NCBI RefSeq assembly: GCF_020181035.1
Contig: NZ_JAIQYY010000012.1
Location: 151,567 to 215,566 of the forward strand
Direction: 5' to 3'
From: Streptomyces sp. CoH27
Lineage (GTDB): Bacteria > Actinomycetota > Actinomycetes > Streptomycetales > Streptomycetaceae
Length of the DNA: 64,000 bases
Both the position numbers and the translations under genes were made by a program. The number at the start of each line of letters is the position of its first letter. Within the stretch, counting starts at the first letter, position 1. The notes under the pieces are model-generated. The model had not been told where the DNA came from, searched no databases, and worked only from the letters and a program-made list of their open reading frames with translations. Positions 17,886 through 27,426 of the stretch are shown here, in pieces.

Positions 17886-20507
17886 TCAGAAGAGGCTCAG
17901 CAACGCCTCCGCCGGGTCGGTGAGGGACGACTCTCCCCCGGGCAACGGCAGTTCGAACCACACCGTCTTGCCGCGAGGCGTCCGGCGCGAGCCCCACGCC
18001 GCGCTGAGCAACCCCACCAGCTGCAACCCCCGGCCGCCCTCGTCCGTGTCCCGGGCACGTCGTCGGCGAGGCTGGACCAGGCCCGAGTCCCAGACCTCGC
18101 ACACCAGAGTCCGGTCCAGCAGCAGCCGTAGCCGGATCTCCCCCTCGCCGTACCGCAACGCGTTGGTGACCAGCTCGCTGACCAGCAGTTCCGTGGTGTC
18201 GACCAGCGCCTCCAGGTCCCAGCTCAGCAGCTGCCCCCGGGCGTACTCCCGAGCCCGCCCCACGCTCCGCGGCTCCCTCGGCAGCGTCCAGTCGCCGACG
18301 GACTCGGCCGGCAGCCCCTGCACCCGCGCCATCAGCAGCGCGATGTCGTCCTCGCCGTGGTGGGTGTCGAGGGTGTTGAGGACGTGGTCGCAGACGTCCT
18401 CCAGCTGCCGGGCGGGATCGCTCAGCGCGCCGACGAACGCCTGTAGCCCCTCGTCCAGCGGATGGTCACGGGACTCGACCAGGCCGTCCGTGTAGAGGGC
18501 CAGCAGGGCTCCCTCCGGGAGTTCCACCTCGACTTCCTCGAACGGCTCGCCGCCCACGCCGAGCGGCATGCCGGGCGGCACGTCCAGCATGAGCGCCGGC
18601 TCGCCGGGCTCGACCAGCACCGGCGGCAGATGGCCGGCGTTGGCGAACGTACAGCGTCTGGTGACGGAGTCGTACACGGCGTACACGCAGGTCGCCAGGT
18701 AGACCTCGGAGAGGTCGGCGTCCCGGGGCTGGCGGGCCGTGCGGGTCGCTCCCTGCACCCCGCCCGGCGTACCGAGCCCCCGGGCGATCTCGTCCAGTGC
18801 CGAGAGCACCTCGGCCGGTTCGAGGTCCAGCAGGGCCAATGTCCGTACCGCGGTGCGGAGTTCGCCCATCGCGACCGCCGCCCGCAGGCCCCGCCCCATC
18901 ACGTCGCCGACCACCAACGCCGTACGGTGACCGGGCAGTTCGATCACGTCGAACCAGTCGCCGCCCACCTCGGTCGCCGCGTTGCCGGGCAGATAGCGGC
19001 AGGCGATGTCCAGCCCGGAGGCCTCGGGGTCGCCCGGCGGGAGCAGGGACCGTTGCAGGATCAGCGCCCGCTCGTGCTCTCTGCGGTACAGCCGCGCGTT
19101 GTCGATGCAGACGGCCGCGCGCGCCGCCAGCTCCACCGCCAGATCCCGGTCACGGTCGCCGAACGGCTCGCTGCCCTTCGTCCGGGCGAACTGCGCGAGG
19201 CCTACGACGGTGTCGTGGGCGACCATCGGCACGGCCAGCGTGGACTGCACGAGGCCGCCGTCCGCCGGCGGCACGGCTCGCGGCCGGGCGGTGCGCAGGG
19301 CGTCCGCGCAGGGCGAGTTGAAGGGGAAGTGGTGGACCGCGCCGACCTCGACGGGTTCGCCGCTGACCCCGAAGGGCACACCGGAGACGGCGCTGGCGAA
19401 GGCCACACGACGCAGCTCGGCGCTGCCGTCGGCCCGGCCGGGCGGGGTCTCGTCGCGGGTCAGCAGCCCCTGGTAGAGGTCGACGGTGGCGAGGTCGCAG
19501 AAGCCGGGCACGACGACGTCGAGGAGCTCGCGCGCGGTCGTCTCCAGGTCCAGGGAGTTCCCTATGCGGGCCCCGGCCTCGTTGAGCAGGGCGAGGTTGC
19601 GCCGGGCGGCGGCGGCCTCGCGGGCGGCGGCCCGGCGCGCGGTGATGTCGGTGCCGAGCCAGGCGATGCCGATGGGCCGGCCGCTGCCGCCGTGCACGCG
19701 GTAGAGGTTGACCGACCAGTGCCGGCGCTCTTCCGAGTCCGGGACATGGCCCGTGACATGCATGTCGGTGATGGACTGTCCGCTCTCCAGCACCCGGCGC
19801 AGGGTGGCCGAAACCCGCTCGGCCTCCCCGCGTGGCAGATAGTCGTGCACGCCCTTGCCCCGGTGGTCGTCCGGGGAGCCGCCGAAGACGGAGGCGAATC
19901 TCTCGTTGGCCCGACGGACCCTCAGATCGTTGTCGATCAGCAGGAATCCGAACGGGGATTGGCCGAAAATGGCCTGCGAGGCGGCGAGGTCGGTCTCGAT
20001 GCTGCGCAGCGTGCGGACGTCGACGACGATGCACACGGCGGCCCTGTCGCCCTCGGCGGTCCGGGTGGGCATGACGTAGACCTCGGCCAGCCCCTCCTCA
20101 CCGCGCGCGCCGTCGGGTCCGTCGGGCATCCGGAAGGGTACGACTCCGGTCCACTCGCGCCCGTCGAGGATCTCGGCCATCTTGCGCTGGCCGCGCTCGC
20201 GCAGATCGGGGTCGACGAAAGCCTCTATGGGGTCCATTCCGACGGCGCGTGCGGCGGGGACGCCGAAGAGCTGCTCGGCCCGCAGGCTCCACTGGTCGAC
20301 CAGGCCGCCGGGGCTGATGGAGAAGGACGCGACCCGGATGTAGTCGTAGATGGAACCGGGCGGACTGCTCTGCCACATGGCGTCGCCGGACGCCGCACCA
20401 CTGTGGGCGGCGGCCACCGCGGCCGGGTTGCGCACGTCGTCCGCCTGGTCCCTCGCGCCGTCCGACGGGTCCTCGGACTCCGTGGCCTTCGCTGGTATCT
20501 CGCTCAC
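17886..20507 (-). CDS. PAS-GAF-SpoIIE (PP2C) phosphatase with C-terminal HATPase domain
   Basis: 873 residues. Two PAS-type regions (about 40-170 and 170-310, the latter ending PIGIAWLGTDITARR) are followed by a GAF domain (about 320-480, LLNEAGARIGNSLDL). A SpoIIE-like PP2C phosphatase comes next (GGDWFDVIEL; LVVGDVMGRG; LALYTDGLVE). A C-terminal anti-sigma-type HATPase has LLVSELVTNALRYG and DEGGRGLQLV. Such proteins control sigma factors by phosphorylating or dephosphorylating partners in response to a signal sensed by PAS/GAF. The GTG at 20507 has GGAGGGG nine bases upstream. Confidence 0.92.
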   Translation of the reverse strand: MSEIPAKATESEDPSDGARDQADDVRNPAAVAAAHSGAASGDAMWQSSPPGSIYDYIRVASFSISPGGLVDQWSLRAEQLFGVPAARAVGMDPIEAFVDPDLRERGQRKMAEILDGREWTGVVPFRMPDGPDGARGEEGLAEVYVMPTRTAEGDRAAVCIVVDVRTLRSIETDLAASQAIFGQSPFGFLLIDNDLRVRRANERFASVFGGSPDDHRGKGVHDYLPRGEAERVSATLRRVLESGQSITDMHVTGHVPDSEERRHWSVNLYRVHGGSGRPIGIAWLGTDITARRAAAREAAAARRNLALLNEAGARIGNSLDLETTARELLDVVVPGFCDLATVDLYQGLLTRDETPPGRADGSAELRRVAFASAVSGVPFGVSGEPVEVGAVHHFPFNSPCADALRTARPRAVPPADGGLVQSTLAVPMVAHDTVVGLAQFARTKGSEPFGDRDRDLAVELAARAAVCIDNARLYRREHERALILQRSLLPPGDPEASGLDIACRYLPGNAATEVGGDWFDVIELPGHRTALVVGDVMGRGLRAAVAMGELRTAVRTLALLDLEPAEVLSALDEIARGLGTPGGVQGATRTARQPRDADLSEVYLATCVYAVYDSVTRRCTFANAGHLPPVLVEPGEPALMLDVPPGMPLGVGGEPFEEVEVELPEGALLALYTDGLVESRDHPLDEGLQAFVGALSDPARQLEDVCDHVLNTLDTHHGEDDIALLMARVQGLPAESVGDWTLPREPRSVGRAREYARGQLLSWDLEALVDTTELLVSELVTNALRYGEGEIRLRLLLDRTLVCEVWDSGLVQPRRRRARDTDEGGRGLQLVGLLSAAWGSRRTPRGKTVWFELPLPGGESSLTDPAEALLSLF

Positions 20508-20801
20508 GCGAACCGTCCCCTCCAGCTCACCGCGCCCGGCACCGGTCACCGGGGGCGGCTGCCCGCAGTATCCAGCACTACGGCGCCGCACGACACGGTG
20601 TTCACGATCACAGCATGGTCCAGGTGCTTTTCGGACCAGTCCGTGACAACACTTCCACTCTTCTAACCAGGGAACACGCCGTCGAATCACGCACCCGGGG
20701 GGCGACCGCGCGCCCGGGGGGCACGTTGGACGAGCCATCGGCGTATGTACACCCCCGTGCCCCCTCGGATGCTCCCGCGTCACCCTCACCCCGCCGGTTC
20801 G

Positions 20802-21209
20802 TCACTCCGGCACCACCAGTTCGAACCAGACGGTCTTTCCGTTCGCGCCGGGCCGGGTGCCCCAGCGGCGCGAGGAGCCGGCGACCAGTTGCAGACCGCG
20901 CCCGCTCTCGTCCTCGGCGTGGGCGACGCGTTCGCGCGGCGGGTCCGGGAGCGGGTCGGAGACCTCCACCCGCAGCGTCGCGCCGAGCTCGGCGGGGCGC
21001 ACCAGCCGTACCCCGATGGGGCCGGTGGCGTACCGCAGCGAGTTGGTCACCAACTCGCTGACCAGCAGCGCCGCCAGATCGGCCACGCAGTCGAGGTCCC
21101 AGCCGTGCAACTGACCGCGGACCGCCGCGCGTGCGGTGCGCACCGCGCCCGGTTCCGCGGGAAAAGTCCACTCGGCGCAGTCACCATCGGTGTCGATCAC
21201 GCCGATCAC
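20802..21209 (-). CDS. Anti-sigma-factor-type ATP-binding protein (HATPase_c_2)
   Basis: 135 residues, essentially one GHKL ATPase domain: N-box LLVSELVTNSLRYA, then DESGRGLQLV, and a C-terminal GKTVWFELVVPE. It resembles the last domain of the large regulator at 17886-20507 (shared LVSELVTN-LRY and GRGLQLV), suggesting a duplicated module. It probably acts as a serine kinase on an anti-sigma antagonist in the cytoplasm. The GTG at 21209 is the chosen start. Confidence 0.88.
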   Translation of the reverse strand: MIGVIDTDGDCAEWTFPAEPGAVRTARAAVRGQLHGWDLDCVADLAALLVSELVTNSLRYATGPIGVRLVRPAELGATLRVEVSDPLPDPPRERVAHAEDESGRGLQLVAGSSRRWGTRPGANGKTVWFELVVPE

Positions 21210-21446
21210 ATCCCAGGCCAGCGAGCTTCACCCATGTCCGGTTTCATGGGGTTAATGGGCACATACCCGATATCCGGCGGGCATTACCGTGCGCCGGGGC
21301 GCACAGTGGCACGAACGGCGTACGGGGCACTCCGCGCGGGGAGCCGCCCGCCCGCGAGCCGGGGCGATACGGCCGCGGGTCCGTTTCGACTGGTCGCGAC
21401 CCGCGACGCAGCCGTGTGCCGACCAGGTCCCGCGCCCCTCACGGGA

Positions 21447-21890
<444 letters not shown>

Positions 21891-21920
21891 GAGGCGGAGC
21901 CTACGGGAGGCCGCCGTAGG

Positions 21921-22109
21921 TCAGTTGCGCGCGGCGTCCCCGTTCTGGCCGATGCACTCGACCCAGTAGAGCTGGTCGTGCCCCCGGTCGTCGAGGCTGT
22001 CGGCGATCTTCTGCGCCTCGGCCCGCGTCGCGTACCGGCCGACGCGATAGCGATTGCCGTTGTCGTCCTGCCGTATCACGATCCAGGGCAGGGAGACCGT
22101 CTCACTCAT
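21921..22109 (-). CDS. Small SPOR-like protein
   Basis: 62 residues: MSETVSLPWIVIRQDDNGNR, then YRVGRYATRAEAQKIADSL and a short tail. The pattern of a strand-rich start and a helix after RYATRAEAQ resembles short SPOR-related proteins common in Streptomyces. GGGAG precedes the ATG at 22109. Function unknown; probably cytoplasmic because no signal sequence is visible. Confidence 0.75.
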   Translation of the reverse strand: MSETVSLPWIVIRQDDNGNRYRVGRYATRAEAQKIADSLDDRGHDQLYWVECIGQNGDAARN

Positions 22110-22566
22110 GGCTCCCACCGCCCCCGACGTTCCCTTCCGCACCGCCCCACCTTCCCCCTGGCTCGACTGCGCTCACCCGGGGGGACCCCCACCCTGTCCC
22201 GGGCCCCCGCCGAGCCACGCCTAAGGAAACCGCAATCCGCATATGCCCGAGCGTACGCCCAACCTTTACGCAGCGAATACGGCTTTTCACAAAGAGGTAC
22301 GCAACCAGCCAGAACGGCGGGGGCGCACGTGTGCGAATGCGCCGTAGTGAGCGCCGTCGTCGTGCGGCGGAGGCATATCCGAGTGACCCGTGACCACCTG
22401 GGAAAACGGCCGGATCGCGGCGCCGGGCCGCGGGCCGGACGCGGGCGCCCGGCCGGAGATCCAGGCGCCCGGAGCGCCGAGGGTGTGCGCTACCTCACTC
22501 CAGGGGGCGCACGCGCAGGCTTCCGATTCCCGACTCTCCGTCAGATGTCCGGCGGCGCGCAGGGCG
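22110..22566. other. Non-coding stretch between the SPOR-like and GntR genes
   Basis: 457 bases with no convincing gene on either strand. The part near 22,240-22,310 is less GC-rich (CAACCTTTACGCAGCGAATA) and could hold the promoter of the minus-strand SPOR-like gene. G/C-rich inverted segments near 22,175-22,205 may fold but have no T-run. Confidence 0.5.
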
Positions 22567-23319
22567 TCACTTCACCGGCAGGTGATACGCCACCCGGTAC
22601 CGGTCCGCCGGAATCACCACGTCGGCGGTCTCCACCGGGCGGCCGGAGGCGTAGTACGTGCGCTGGATGACGAGGACGACATGGCCGGGGACGCCGCCGA
22701 GCACATGCAGTTCCTCGGCGAGGCCGGGGCGGGCGCCGACCTCCTCGGTGACGTTGTCCACGATGACGTCGATGGCCCGCATGCGCTCGGCCACGCCCAT
22801 GCCGCCGAGCGGCCCCTCCTCGGGCAGCATCACCGGCGTACGGCCGGTGAGGGCGAGGGGTTCCCAGGAGGTGGAGAGCATCATCGGCTCGCCGCCCTCC
22901 CGGAACAGGTACTTGGTGCGCATGACCCGGTCCCCCGCCTGGATCGCGAGCCGCTCGGCGATGGCGGCCCCGGCCTGGGTCTGCTCGCTGCTGGACTCCC
23001 AGGTGCCGCGCACGGAGGCGTCGGCCTGCTCCTGCCGGAAGGGGGTGGCACCGCAGGCCGGGCGGTAGCCGGAGCGGGCCACCCGCCGGGGCACCGGCCG
23101 CTCGCGCACATACGTCCCCGAGCCGGAGCGCCCCTCGACCAGCCCCTCGGCCATCAGCACCTTGCGGGCCTCCAGCGCGACCGTGTCCGAGACGCCGTAC
23201 TCCTCACGGATGCGGGCCTGGGACGGCAGGCGGGTGTGGGGCGGCAGTGAACCGTCGACGATCTTCTTGCGGAGATCACCCGCGACACGCAGGTACGCCG
23301 GCTGTTCACCGAAAGTCAC
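22567..23319 (-). CDS. GntR-family transcriptional regulator (HutC/UTRA subfamily)
   Basis: 250 residues. The N-terminal winged helix (YLRVAGDLRKKIVDGSLPPH; LPSQARIREEYGVSDTV; GLVEGRSGSGTYV) is followed by a UTRA effector domain ending in ETADVVIPADRYRVAYHLP, the HutC-like C-terminus. It is a ligand-responsive DNA-binding regulator. Divergent placement from the serpin gene suggests it may control its own promoter or the neighbour. The ligand is unknown. The GTG start at 23319 fits the family N-terminus. Confidence 0.93.
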   Translation of the reverse strand: MTFGEQPAYLRVAGDLRKKIVDGSLPPHTRLPSQARIREEYGVSDTVALEARKVLMAEGLVEGRSGSGTYVRERPVPRRVARSGYRPACGATPFRQEQADASVRGTWESSSEQTQAGAAIAERLAIQAGDRVMRTKYLFREGGEPMMLSTSWEPLALTGRTPVMLPEEGPLGGMGVAERMRAIDVIVDNVTEEVGARPGLAEELHVLGGVPGHVVLVIQRTYYASGRPVETADVVIPADRYRVAYHLPVK

Positions 23320-23546
23320 TGGCCGCTCCCATCAGGTTGTACAGACAGCAACAGCGTGGCAACCGTGGGTTGTGCCGTGCAAGCAAAGGCCAGAGAATCA
23401 CTCGATGTGATGACATGGCGCGGGGGAGGGCTTTACCCAGGCACTTTCTCCCCCATATCGGCGCGCTCACACCTCCGCAAGGGGTCCGGCCGGCCCAGAG
23501 GTACGGTGCTCCTTTGGGCCAGGGCGGTGATGATTCGGGGGGAACG

Positions 23547-24791
23547 GTGACAGCAGCCTTGACGGAGCGCCGGGCGGGCACGGAGGCCGTACGGGCCGTC
23601 AACGGGCTCACCCGGCGGTGGGCGGCGAGCACGCCGGACGGCGAGGGCACGGTCTTCTCGGCACCGGGCGTCTGGCCCCTGCTGGCCTTTCTGGCCGACG
23701 GCGCGGCGGGCCCGGCGCGTGCGGAGCTGAGCGAGGCCCTCGGCCTGCCGGCGGATCAGGCGGCCGGTGCGGCACGGGAGTTGCTGGCGGCCCTCGCCTC
23801 GGTGCCCGGCCTGGACGCGGCGCTCGGCCTCTGGACGCGGCAGGGGCTGCCCCTGCGCGAGGAGTGGCGGGCCGGGCTGCCGGCCGGGTCGTACGGGGTG
23901 TTCGGCGACGATCTGGTCACCGCGCAGGAACGGCTGGACGCGTGGGCGGCCGAGCGGACCGGCGGGCTGGTCGAGCGCATGCCGGTGACGCTGACCCGGG
24001 ACGCGCGGATGGTGCTGGCCGGTGCCCTCGCGCTGCGCACGACCTGGCGGCAGCCCTTCGAGGAGCAGCCGCTGCGGCCGGACGCCGGCCCCTGGCAGGG
24101 CCGTACGCTGCGCGGTCTGCGGCGGCGCGGCCCACGCCCGGACCGGGTGGGCGTGACGGGCACGCCGGACGGCTTCGTGACGGCGCTGACGGTGCCGGGC
24201 GACAACGGCGTCGACGTCCACCTTGTGCTCGGCGAGGAGCGGATGACTCCCGGTCAGGTGCTCACGGCCGGGGTGGGCATCGTGGAGCGGGCGCTGCCGC
24301 TCACCCCGGGCGGCGCGCTGCCGCACGGCCACGTCGGCCCCGGCCTGTACGTGGAACAGCAGCCGGCACTGGCGCCGGAGCCGGTGTCGCTCGACGTACG
24401 GACGGTGGCATACGAGGTGCGTGCCGACCACGACCTCCTGTCCCTGGCCCCGCTCTTCGGCCTGGCGACGGCGTCGGACCCGGCCCACGGCCACTTCCCC
24501 GGGATCAGTGATGTCCCGCTCGCCGTCGGCCAGGCCCGCCAGTCGGCGCTGGCCCAGTTCGGTGCGCTCGGGTTCCGGGCGGCGGCGGTGACGGCGGTCG
24601 CGGAGGTGTACGGCAGCGCACCGCCGCAGTACCGCTACGAGTCGAGGGTCGTCCGGGCGGTGTTCGACCGCCCCTTCGGCTTCCTCGCCGTCGACCGCGA
24701 GTCCCGGCTGGTGCTGGTGGCGGGCTGGGTGGCGGATCCGGCGCCGGAAGCCGTCAGGAGCTTCCCGGGCGCGGTTCCTCCAGGACGCTGA
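23547..24791 (+). CDS. Serpin-family protease inhibitor
   Basis: 414 residues. Serpin-like features include FSAPGVWPLLAFLADGAAG near the start, LAGALALRTTWRQPFEE in the middle, an AAAVTAVAEVYGS hinge-like segment preceding the reactive loop, and FDRPFGFLAVDRESRLVLVA near the end. The reactive-centre loop would lie around residues 350-375. No signal peptide is visible, so it may act inside the cell. The GTG at 23547 follows a GGGGGGAA site. It is the last ordinary gene before the biosynthetic cluster. Confidence 0.85.
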   Translation: MTAALTERRAGTEAVRAVNGLTRRWAASTPDGEGTVFSAPGVWPLLAFLADGAAGPARAELSEALGLPADQAAGAARELLAALASVPGLDAALGLWTRQGLPLREEWRAGLPAGSYGVFGDDLVTAQERLDAWAAERTGGLVERMPVTLTRDARMVLAGALALRTTWRQPFEEQPLRPDAGPWQGRTLRGLRRRGPRPDRVGVTGTPDGFVTALTVPGDNGVDVHLVLGEERMTPGQVLTAGVGIVERALPLTPGGALPHGHVGPGLYVEQQPALAPEPVSLDVRTVAYEVRADHDLLSLAPLFGLATASDPAHGHFPGISDVPLAVGQARQSALAQFGALGFRAAAVTAVAEVYGSAPPQYRYESRVVRAVFDRPFGFLAVDRESRLVLVAGWVADPAPEAVRSFPGAVPPGR

Positions 24792-24972
24792 GGCAGCGGG
24801 CGAACAGCCCGGTCAGCGCGTCCCGCCCGGTGAACTCGGCGGCGAGGGCCCGCTCGACGCGTACGGCGGCGGGGCCGGCCTCGGTCACCGCGGCGTACGC
24901 GTCCGAGGGGCGTCCCGGACCGCCCGCCGGCCCCGTCGAAGTGAGCCCGCGGCCGGCCGCGGCGAGGGGCAC
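24754..24972 (-). pseudogene. Truncated ORF at the cluster edge (winged-helix regulator tail-like)
   Basis: A minus-strand reading frame of about 72 codons that lies immediately after the CarA-like stop and runs into the end of the serpin gene. Its sequence (RPSDAYAAVTEAGPAAVRVE, then a helix ending FARCLSVLEEP) looks like the last part of a longer protein, possibly the wing and C-terminal helix of a MarR/PadR-type regulator. It has no N-terminal domain and no ribosome site. I read it as a remnant at the junction between the ordinary chromosome and the cluster. Identity is uncertain. Confidence 0.4.
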
Positions 24973-25011
24973 CTGCGCGGTGCCGTCGCCGGCGGCCCGC
25001 CGCGGCCGGGG

Positions 25012-26460
25012 TCAGCGCGTCCCGCGGACGCGGCGTACCGCTCCGTCCAGCACGGACCAGGGGTCGGCGGGCTCCAGCGCACCCTCGGCGGCCCGGTCGA
25101 GGAGTTCGGCGAAACAGGCGCGGTAGAGGCGCTCGCGGTCGGCGGTGCCCGTGTCCCGCTCCAGGCGGCGGATCACGCCCTGCTGGAGTCCGCCGCCGTG
25201 GTGCACGGCGATCTTCTTGCGCCAGGCGATCGGCTCGGGCAGCCGGGTGCCCATGGCCGTGCGCAGGTGGTACTTCTCCCGGCCCTCGCGCACCTTGCAC
25301 TCCGGCGCGGTGTCCAGGGCCGTCCGCATCACCGGCCGCGCCCAGAAGGGGTGGTGGGTGGTGGTGCCGTAGGCGAGCGGCATCCGGTTGGACAGTTCGT
25401 TGCTGCGCCGGGTGCGGTCGACGGCCGTGAGGCACTGGTCGATCAGCTCGTCGCGGTGGTCGAAGGGGCGGTAGAGGCCTGCGTTGATCAGATCGCTGCC
25501 GTAGCCGGTGAGCAGCACCTTCTCGGGGGCGATGTGGCGCAGCCGCTGCACGGACGTGGCGGTCAGGGCGACTTCGACGACCTCGGGGTCGGTGCCGCCG
25601 AGCCAGCGGACGGCCTCCGGTATGGAGGCGATGATCTGGTCCTCGGTCAGCTGGACGGGCTCCAGCGCGATGCCGAGTTCGGCGCAGAGTTCGGCCGCGT
25701 CGGCGAGTTCGTCGCCCCAGGGGGTGGCCACGCTGTACGGGGTGACGGACAGCCCGGACGTGGCGGCGAGGTAGGTGACCGTGCCGGAGTCGATGCCGCC
25801 GGACAGCAGGGTGGCGTAGCCGGTGCCCTCGGGGGTGGCCGCGTCGATCCGGCGGATCTCCTCGGTCAGCGCCGCGATCTGGGCCTCGCCGGCTGCGAGC
25901 GGGTCCTCGCGGCGCGGGGCGCGGAACCCGGCGAGCGGGTCCGCCTCGTCGCGGGTCTCGGTCAGCCATGTGCCGCCGGCGGCGCGATGGGTGCGGACGC
26001 GGATGCCGTGGCGCAGCCGGTCGACGCCGAGCAGCAGGGTGCCGTGCTCGTGGCCGAGGGCGTCGCCGGTGACGGTGACGGGCAGGTCGAGCGCGGGCAG
26101 CACGAGGGGCGCGAGCAGCAGGTCCGTGAAGTACGCGAACAGACCGCGCAGCCGGTTGACGGCGTAGTAGACCGGGTCCTCGTTGAACGCGGAGATGTGC
26201 AGGGTGACGGCGTCGGCCTCGGCGCGCAGGACGGTGGCGGCGGTGTGCTCCGGGTCTTCGGGGGACGCGGTCAGGGTGCGGATGTCGAGGGTGAACGGCG
26301 GGTTGTCGGGGAGTGCGGCGCCGGCGGGTCCGCGGTAGTACACGTGCAGGCCGTCGAGGTCGGCGCTCCGGGACAGCGGGGCGAGGGCCGGGACGGGCGC
26401 GTTGCTGACCACGCACCACTTGCTGACGGGGGCGGGGCGGTCGAGGGAGGTCACGGTCAC
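25012..26460 (-). CDS. carA-like: CarA-like carbapenam synthetase (beta-lactam-forming asparagine synthase homologue)
   Basis: 482 residues. An N-terminal Ntn-like domain lacks the catalytic Cys1 of true asparagine synthetases, as in CarA and BLS. The synthetase domain has the ATP-pyrophosphatase loop SGGIDS (220-225), LLTGYGSD with the catalytic-type Tyr320, and WRKKIAVHHGG with Lys415/416. These motifs are closer to Pectobacterium CarA (LTGYGSD; WRKKIGIHEG) than to clavam BLS. CarA adenylates carboxymethylproline and closes the beta-lactam; the substrate here is inferred. The GTG at 26460 overlaps the stop of the CarB-like gene (GTGA), so the two should be made together. It is a different protein from the BLS at 56592-58196. 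Confidence 0.85.
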   Translation of the reverse strand: MTVTSLDRPAPVSKWCVVSNAPVPALAPLSRSADLDGLHVYYRGPAGAALPDNPPFTLDIRTLTASPEDPEHTAATVLRAEADAVTLHISAFNEDPVYYAVNRLRGLFAYFTDLLLAPLVLPALDLPVTVTGDALGHEHGTLLLGVDRLRHGIRVRTHRAAGGTWLTETRDEADPLAGFRAPRREDPLAAGEAQIAALTEEIRRIDAATPEGTGYATLLSGGIDSGTVTYLAATSGLSVTPYSVATPWGDELADAAELCAELGIALEPVQLTEDQIIASIPEAVRWLGGTDPEVVEVALTATSVQRLRHIAPEKVLLTGYGSDLINAGLYRPFDHRDELIDQCLTAVDRTRRSNELSNRMPLAYGTTTHHPFWARPVMRTALDTAPECKVREGREKYHLRTAMGTRLPEPIAWRKKIAVHHGGGLQQGVIRRLERDTGTADRERLYRACFAELLDRAAEGALEPADPWSVLDGAVRRVRGTR

Positions 26461-27236
26461 GCCTTTCCGATGATGCGGCGCATGCGCTGCTGGGCCTCGC
26501 CCGCCGAGAAGGCGGCCCGGTGGGACCGCTTGCCCTCGTCGCGGACCCGGCGCAGGCCCTCCACGAAGGGGCCGTTGACCCGGGCCCGGGTCGACTGCAC
26601 GGCGGCGGTGGTGTACGTGGCGATGCGCAGGGCGTGGCCGAGGGCGCGGTCCAGCAGGTCCGCGGGGGCGGTGACCTCCTGGAGCAGGCCGTCGGCGAGG
26701 GCGCGGTCGGCGGGCCATTCGGCGCAGGTGTAGAGCATCTCCTGCATGACGCGGCGGCCGACCACCGTCTCCAGCATGTAGCCGCCGAAGTTGCAGGCGA
26801 TACCGACCCGGAACTCGGGCATCACCAGCGTGGCGGCGGTGCTGCCGATCCGCAGGTCGCAGCAGAGGGCGATCTGGAGGCCGACGCCGATCGCGTAGCC
26901 GTCGATGGCGGCGACGACGGGTTTCGTGATGCCGGCGATGGTGCTGTACAGGTCGGTTATGTCGTCGATCCAGGCGTCGACCTCGTCGCCGCCGGAGAAC
27001 TCCGAGACCTCGTGGAAGTCGCCGCCGGCGCCGAAGGAGCGGGCCGCGCCGCCGTACAGGACGACGCAGCGGACCCGTTCGTCGCCGTCCAGGTCGAGCA
27101 TCAGCCGGGTCAGTTCGCGCATGCGCGCCCTGCTGAACGGATTCTGTTCGTGCGACTGCGAGAACTCCACCAGGGCGACGCCCTCGGAACGTACCTCGCA
27201 CGTCATGGTCGCTGTCGCGATGTCGATGGCCGACAC
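26457..27236 (-). CDS. carB-like: CarB-like carboxymethylproline synthase (crotonase superfamily)
   Basis: 259 residues. It shares with CarB the segments NPFSR, SFGAGGDFHEV, KPVVAAIDGYAIGVG and VMPEFRVGI. The Glu equivalent to CarB Glu131 is Glu141 and the His equivalent to CarB His229 is His239. CarB condenses malonyl-CoA with pyrroline-5-carboxylate to make carboxymethylproline. The start is the GTG at 27236, because AAGGAGG lies five bases upstream; the ATG at 27251 would place that site inside the gene. It is followed by the overlapping CarA-like gene and faces the acetyltransferase gene across a divergent promoter region. Confidence 0.85.
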   Translation of the reverse strand: MSAIDIATATMTCEVRSEGVALVEFSQSHEQNPFSRARMRELTRLMLDLDGDERVRCVVLYGGAARSFGAGGDFHEVSEFSGGDEVDAWIDDITDLYSTIAGITKPVVAAIDGYAIGVGLQIALCCDLRIGSTAATLVMPEFRVGIACNFGGYMLETVVGRRVMQEMLYTCAEWPADRALADGLLQEVTAPADLLDRALGHALRIATYTTAAVQSTRARVNGPFVEGLRRVRDEGKRSHRAAFSAGEAQQRMRRIIGKA

Positions 27237-27426
27237 GGACCCCTCCTTCATAGCTCAGAGATAATTGGATAGTTATGCAGATCGACCTGATCGTGCTTCA
27301 CCGCTCAAACTCCGCGCTTCGCATGGCGTTTGCCGGGAATGCATTGCCGGACAGGTTGATTGAATGTACGGTGGCAGGAATGTTCATTCACCCGCCCAGT
27401 CACCCGCTCGGGAAGGAATGCGAACC
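27237..27426. promoter_or_regulatory. Divergent promoter region between carB-like and oat
   Basis: 190 bases with low-GC patches near 27,258-27,275 (ATAATTGGATAGTTAT) and 27,361-27,390. An imperfect inverted repeat TGAATG ... CATTCA spans 27361-27390, just upstream of the acetyltransferase ribosome site (GGAAGGA, 27411-27417), and is a candidate operator. Confidence 0.45.

Noticed and set aside
27237..27251. ATG start 15 bases upstream for the CarB-like protein
   Set aside because: The sequence right after this ATG is the AAGGAGG ribosome site for the GTG at 27236.
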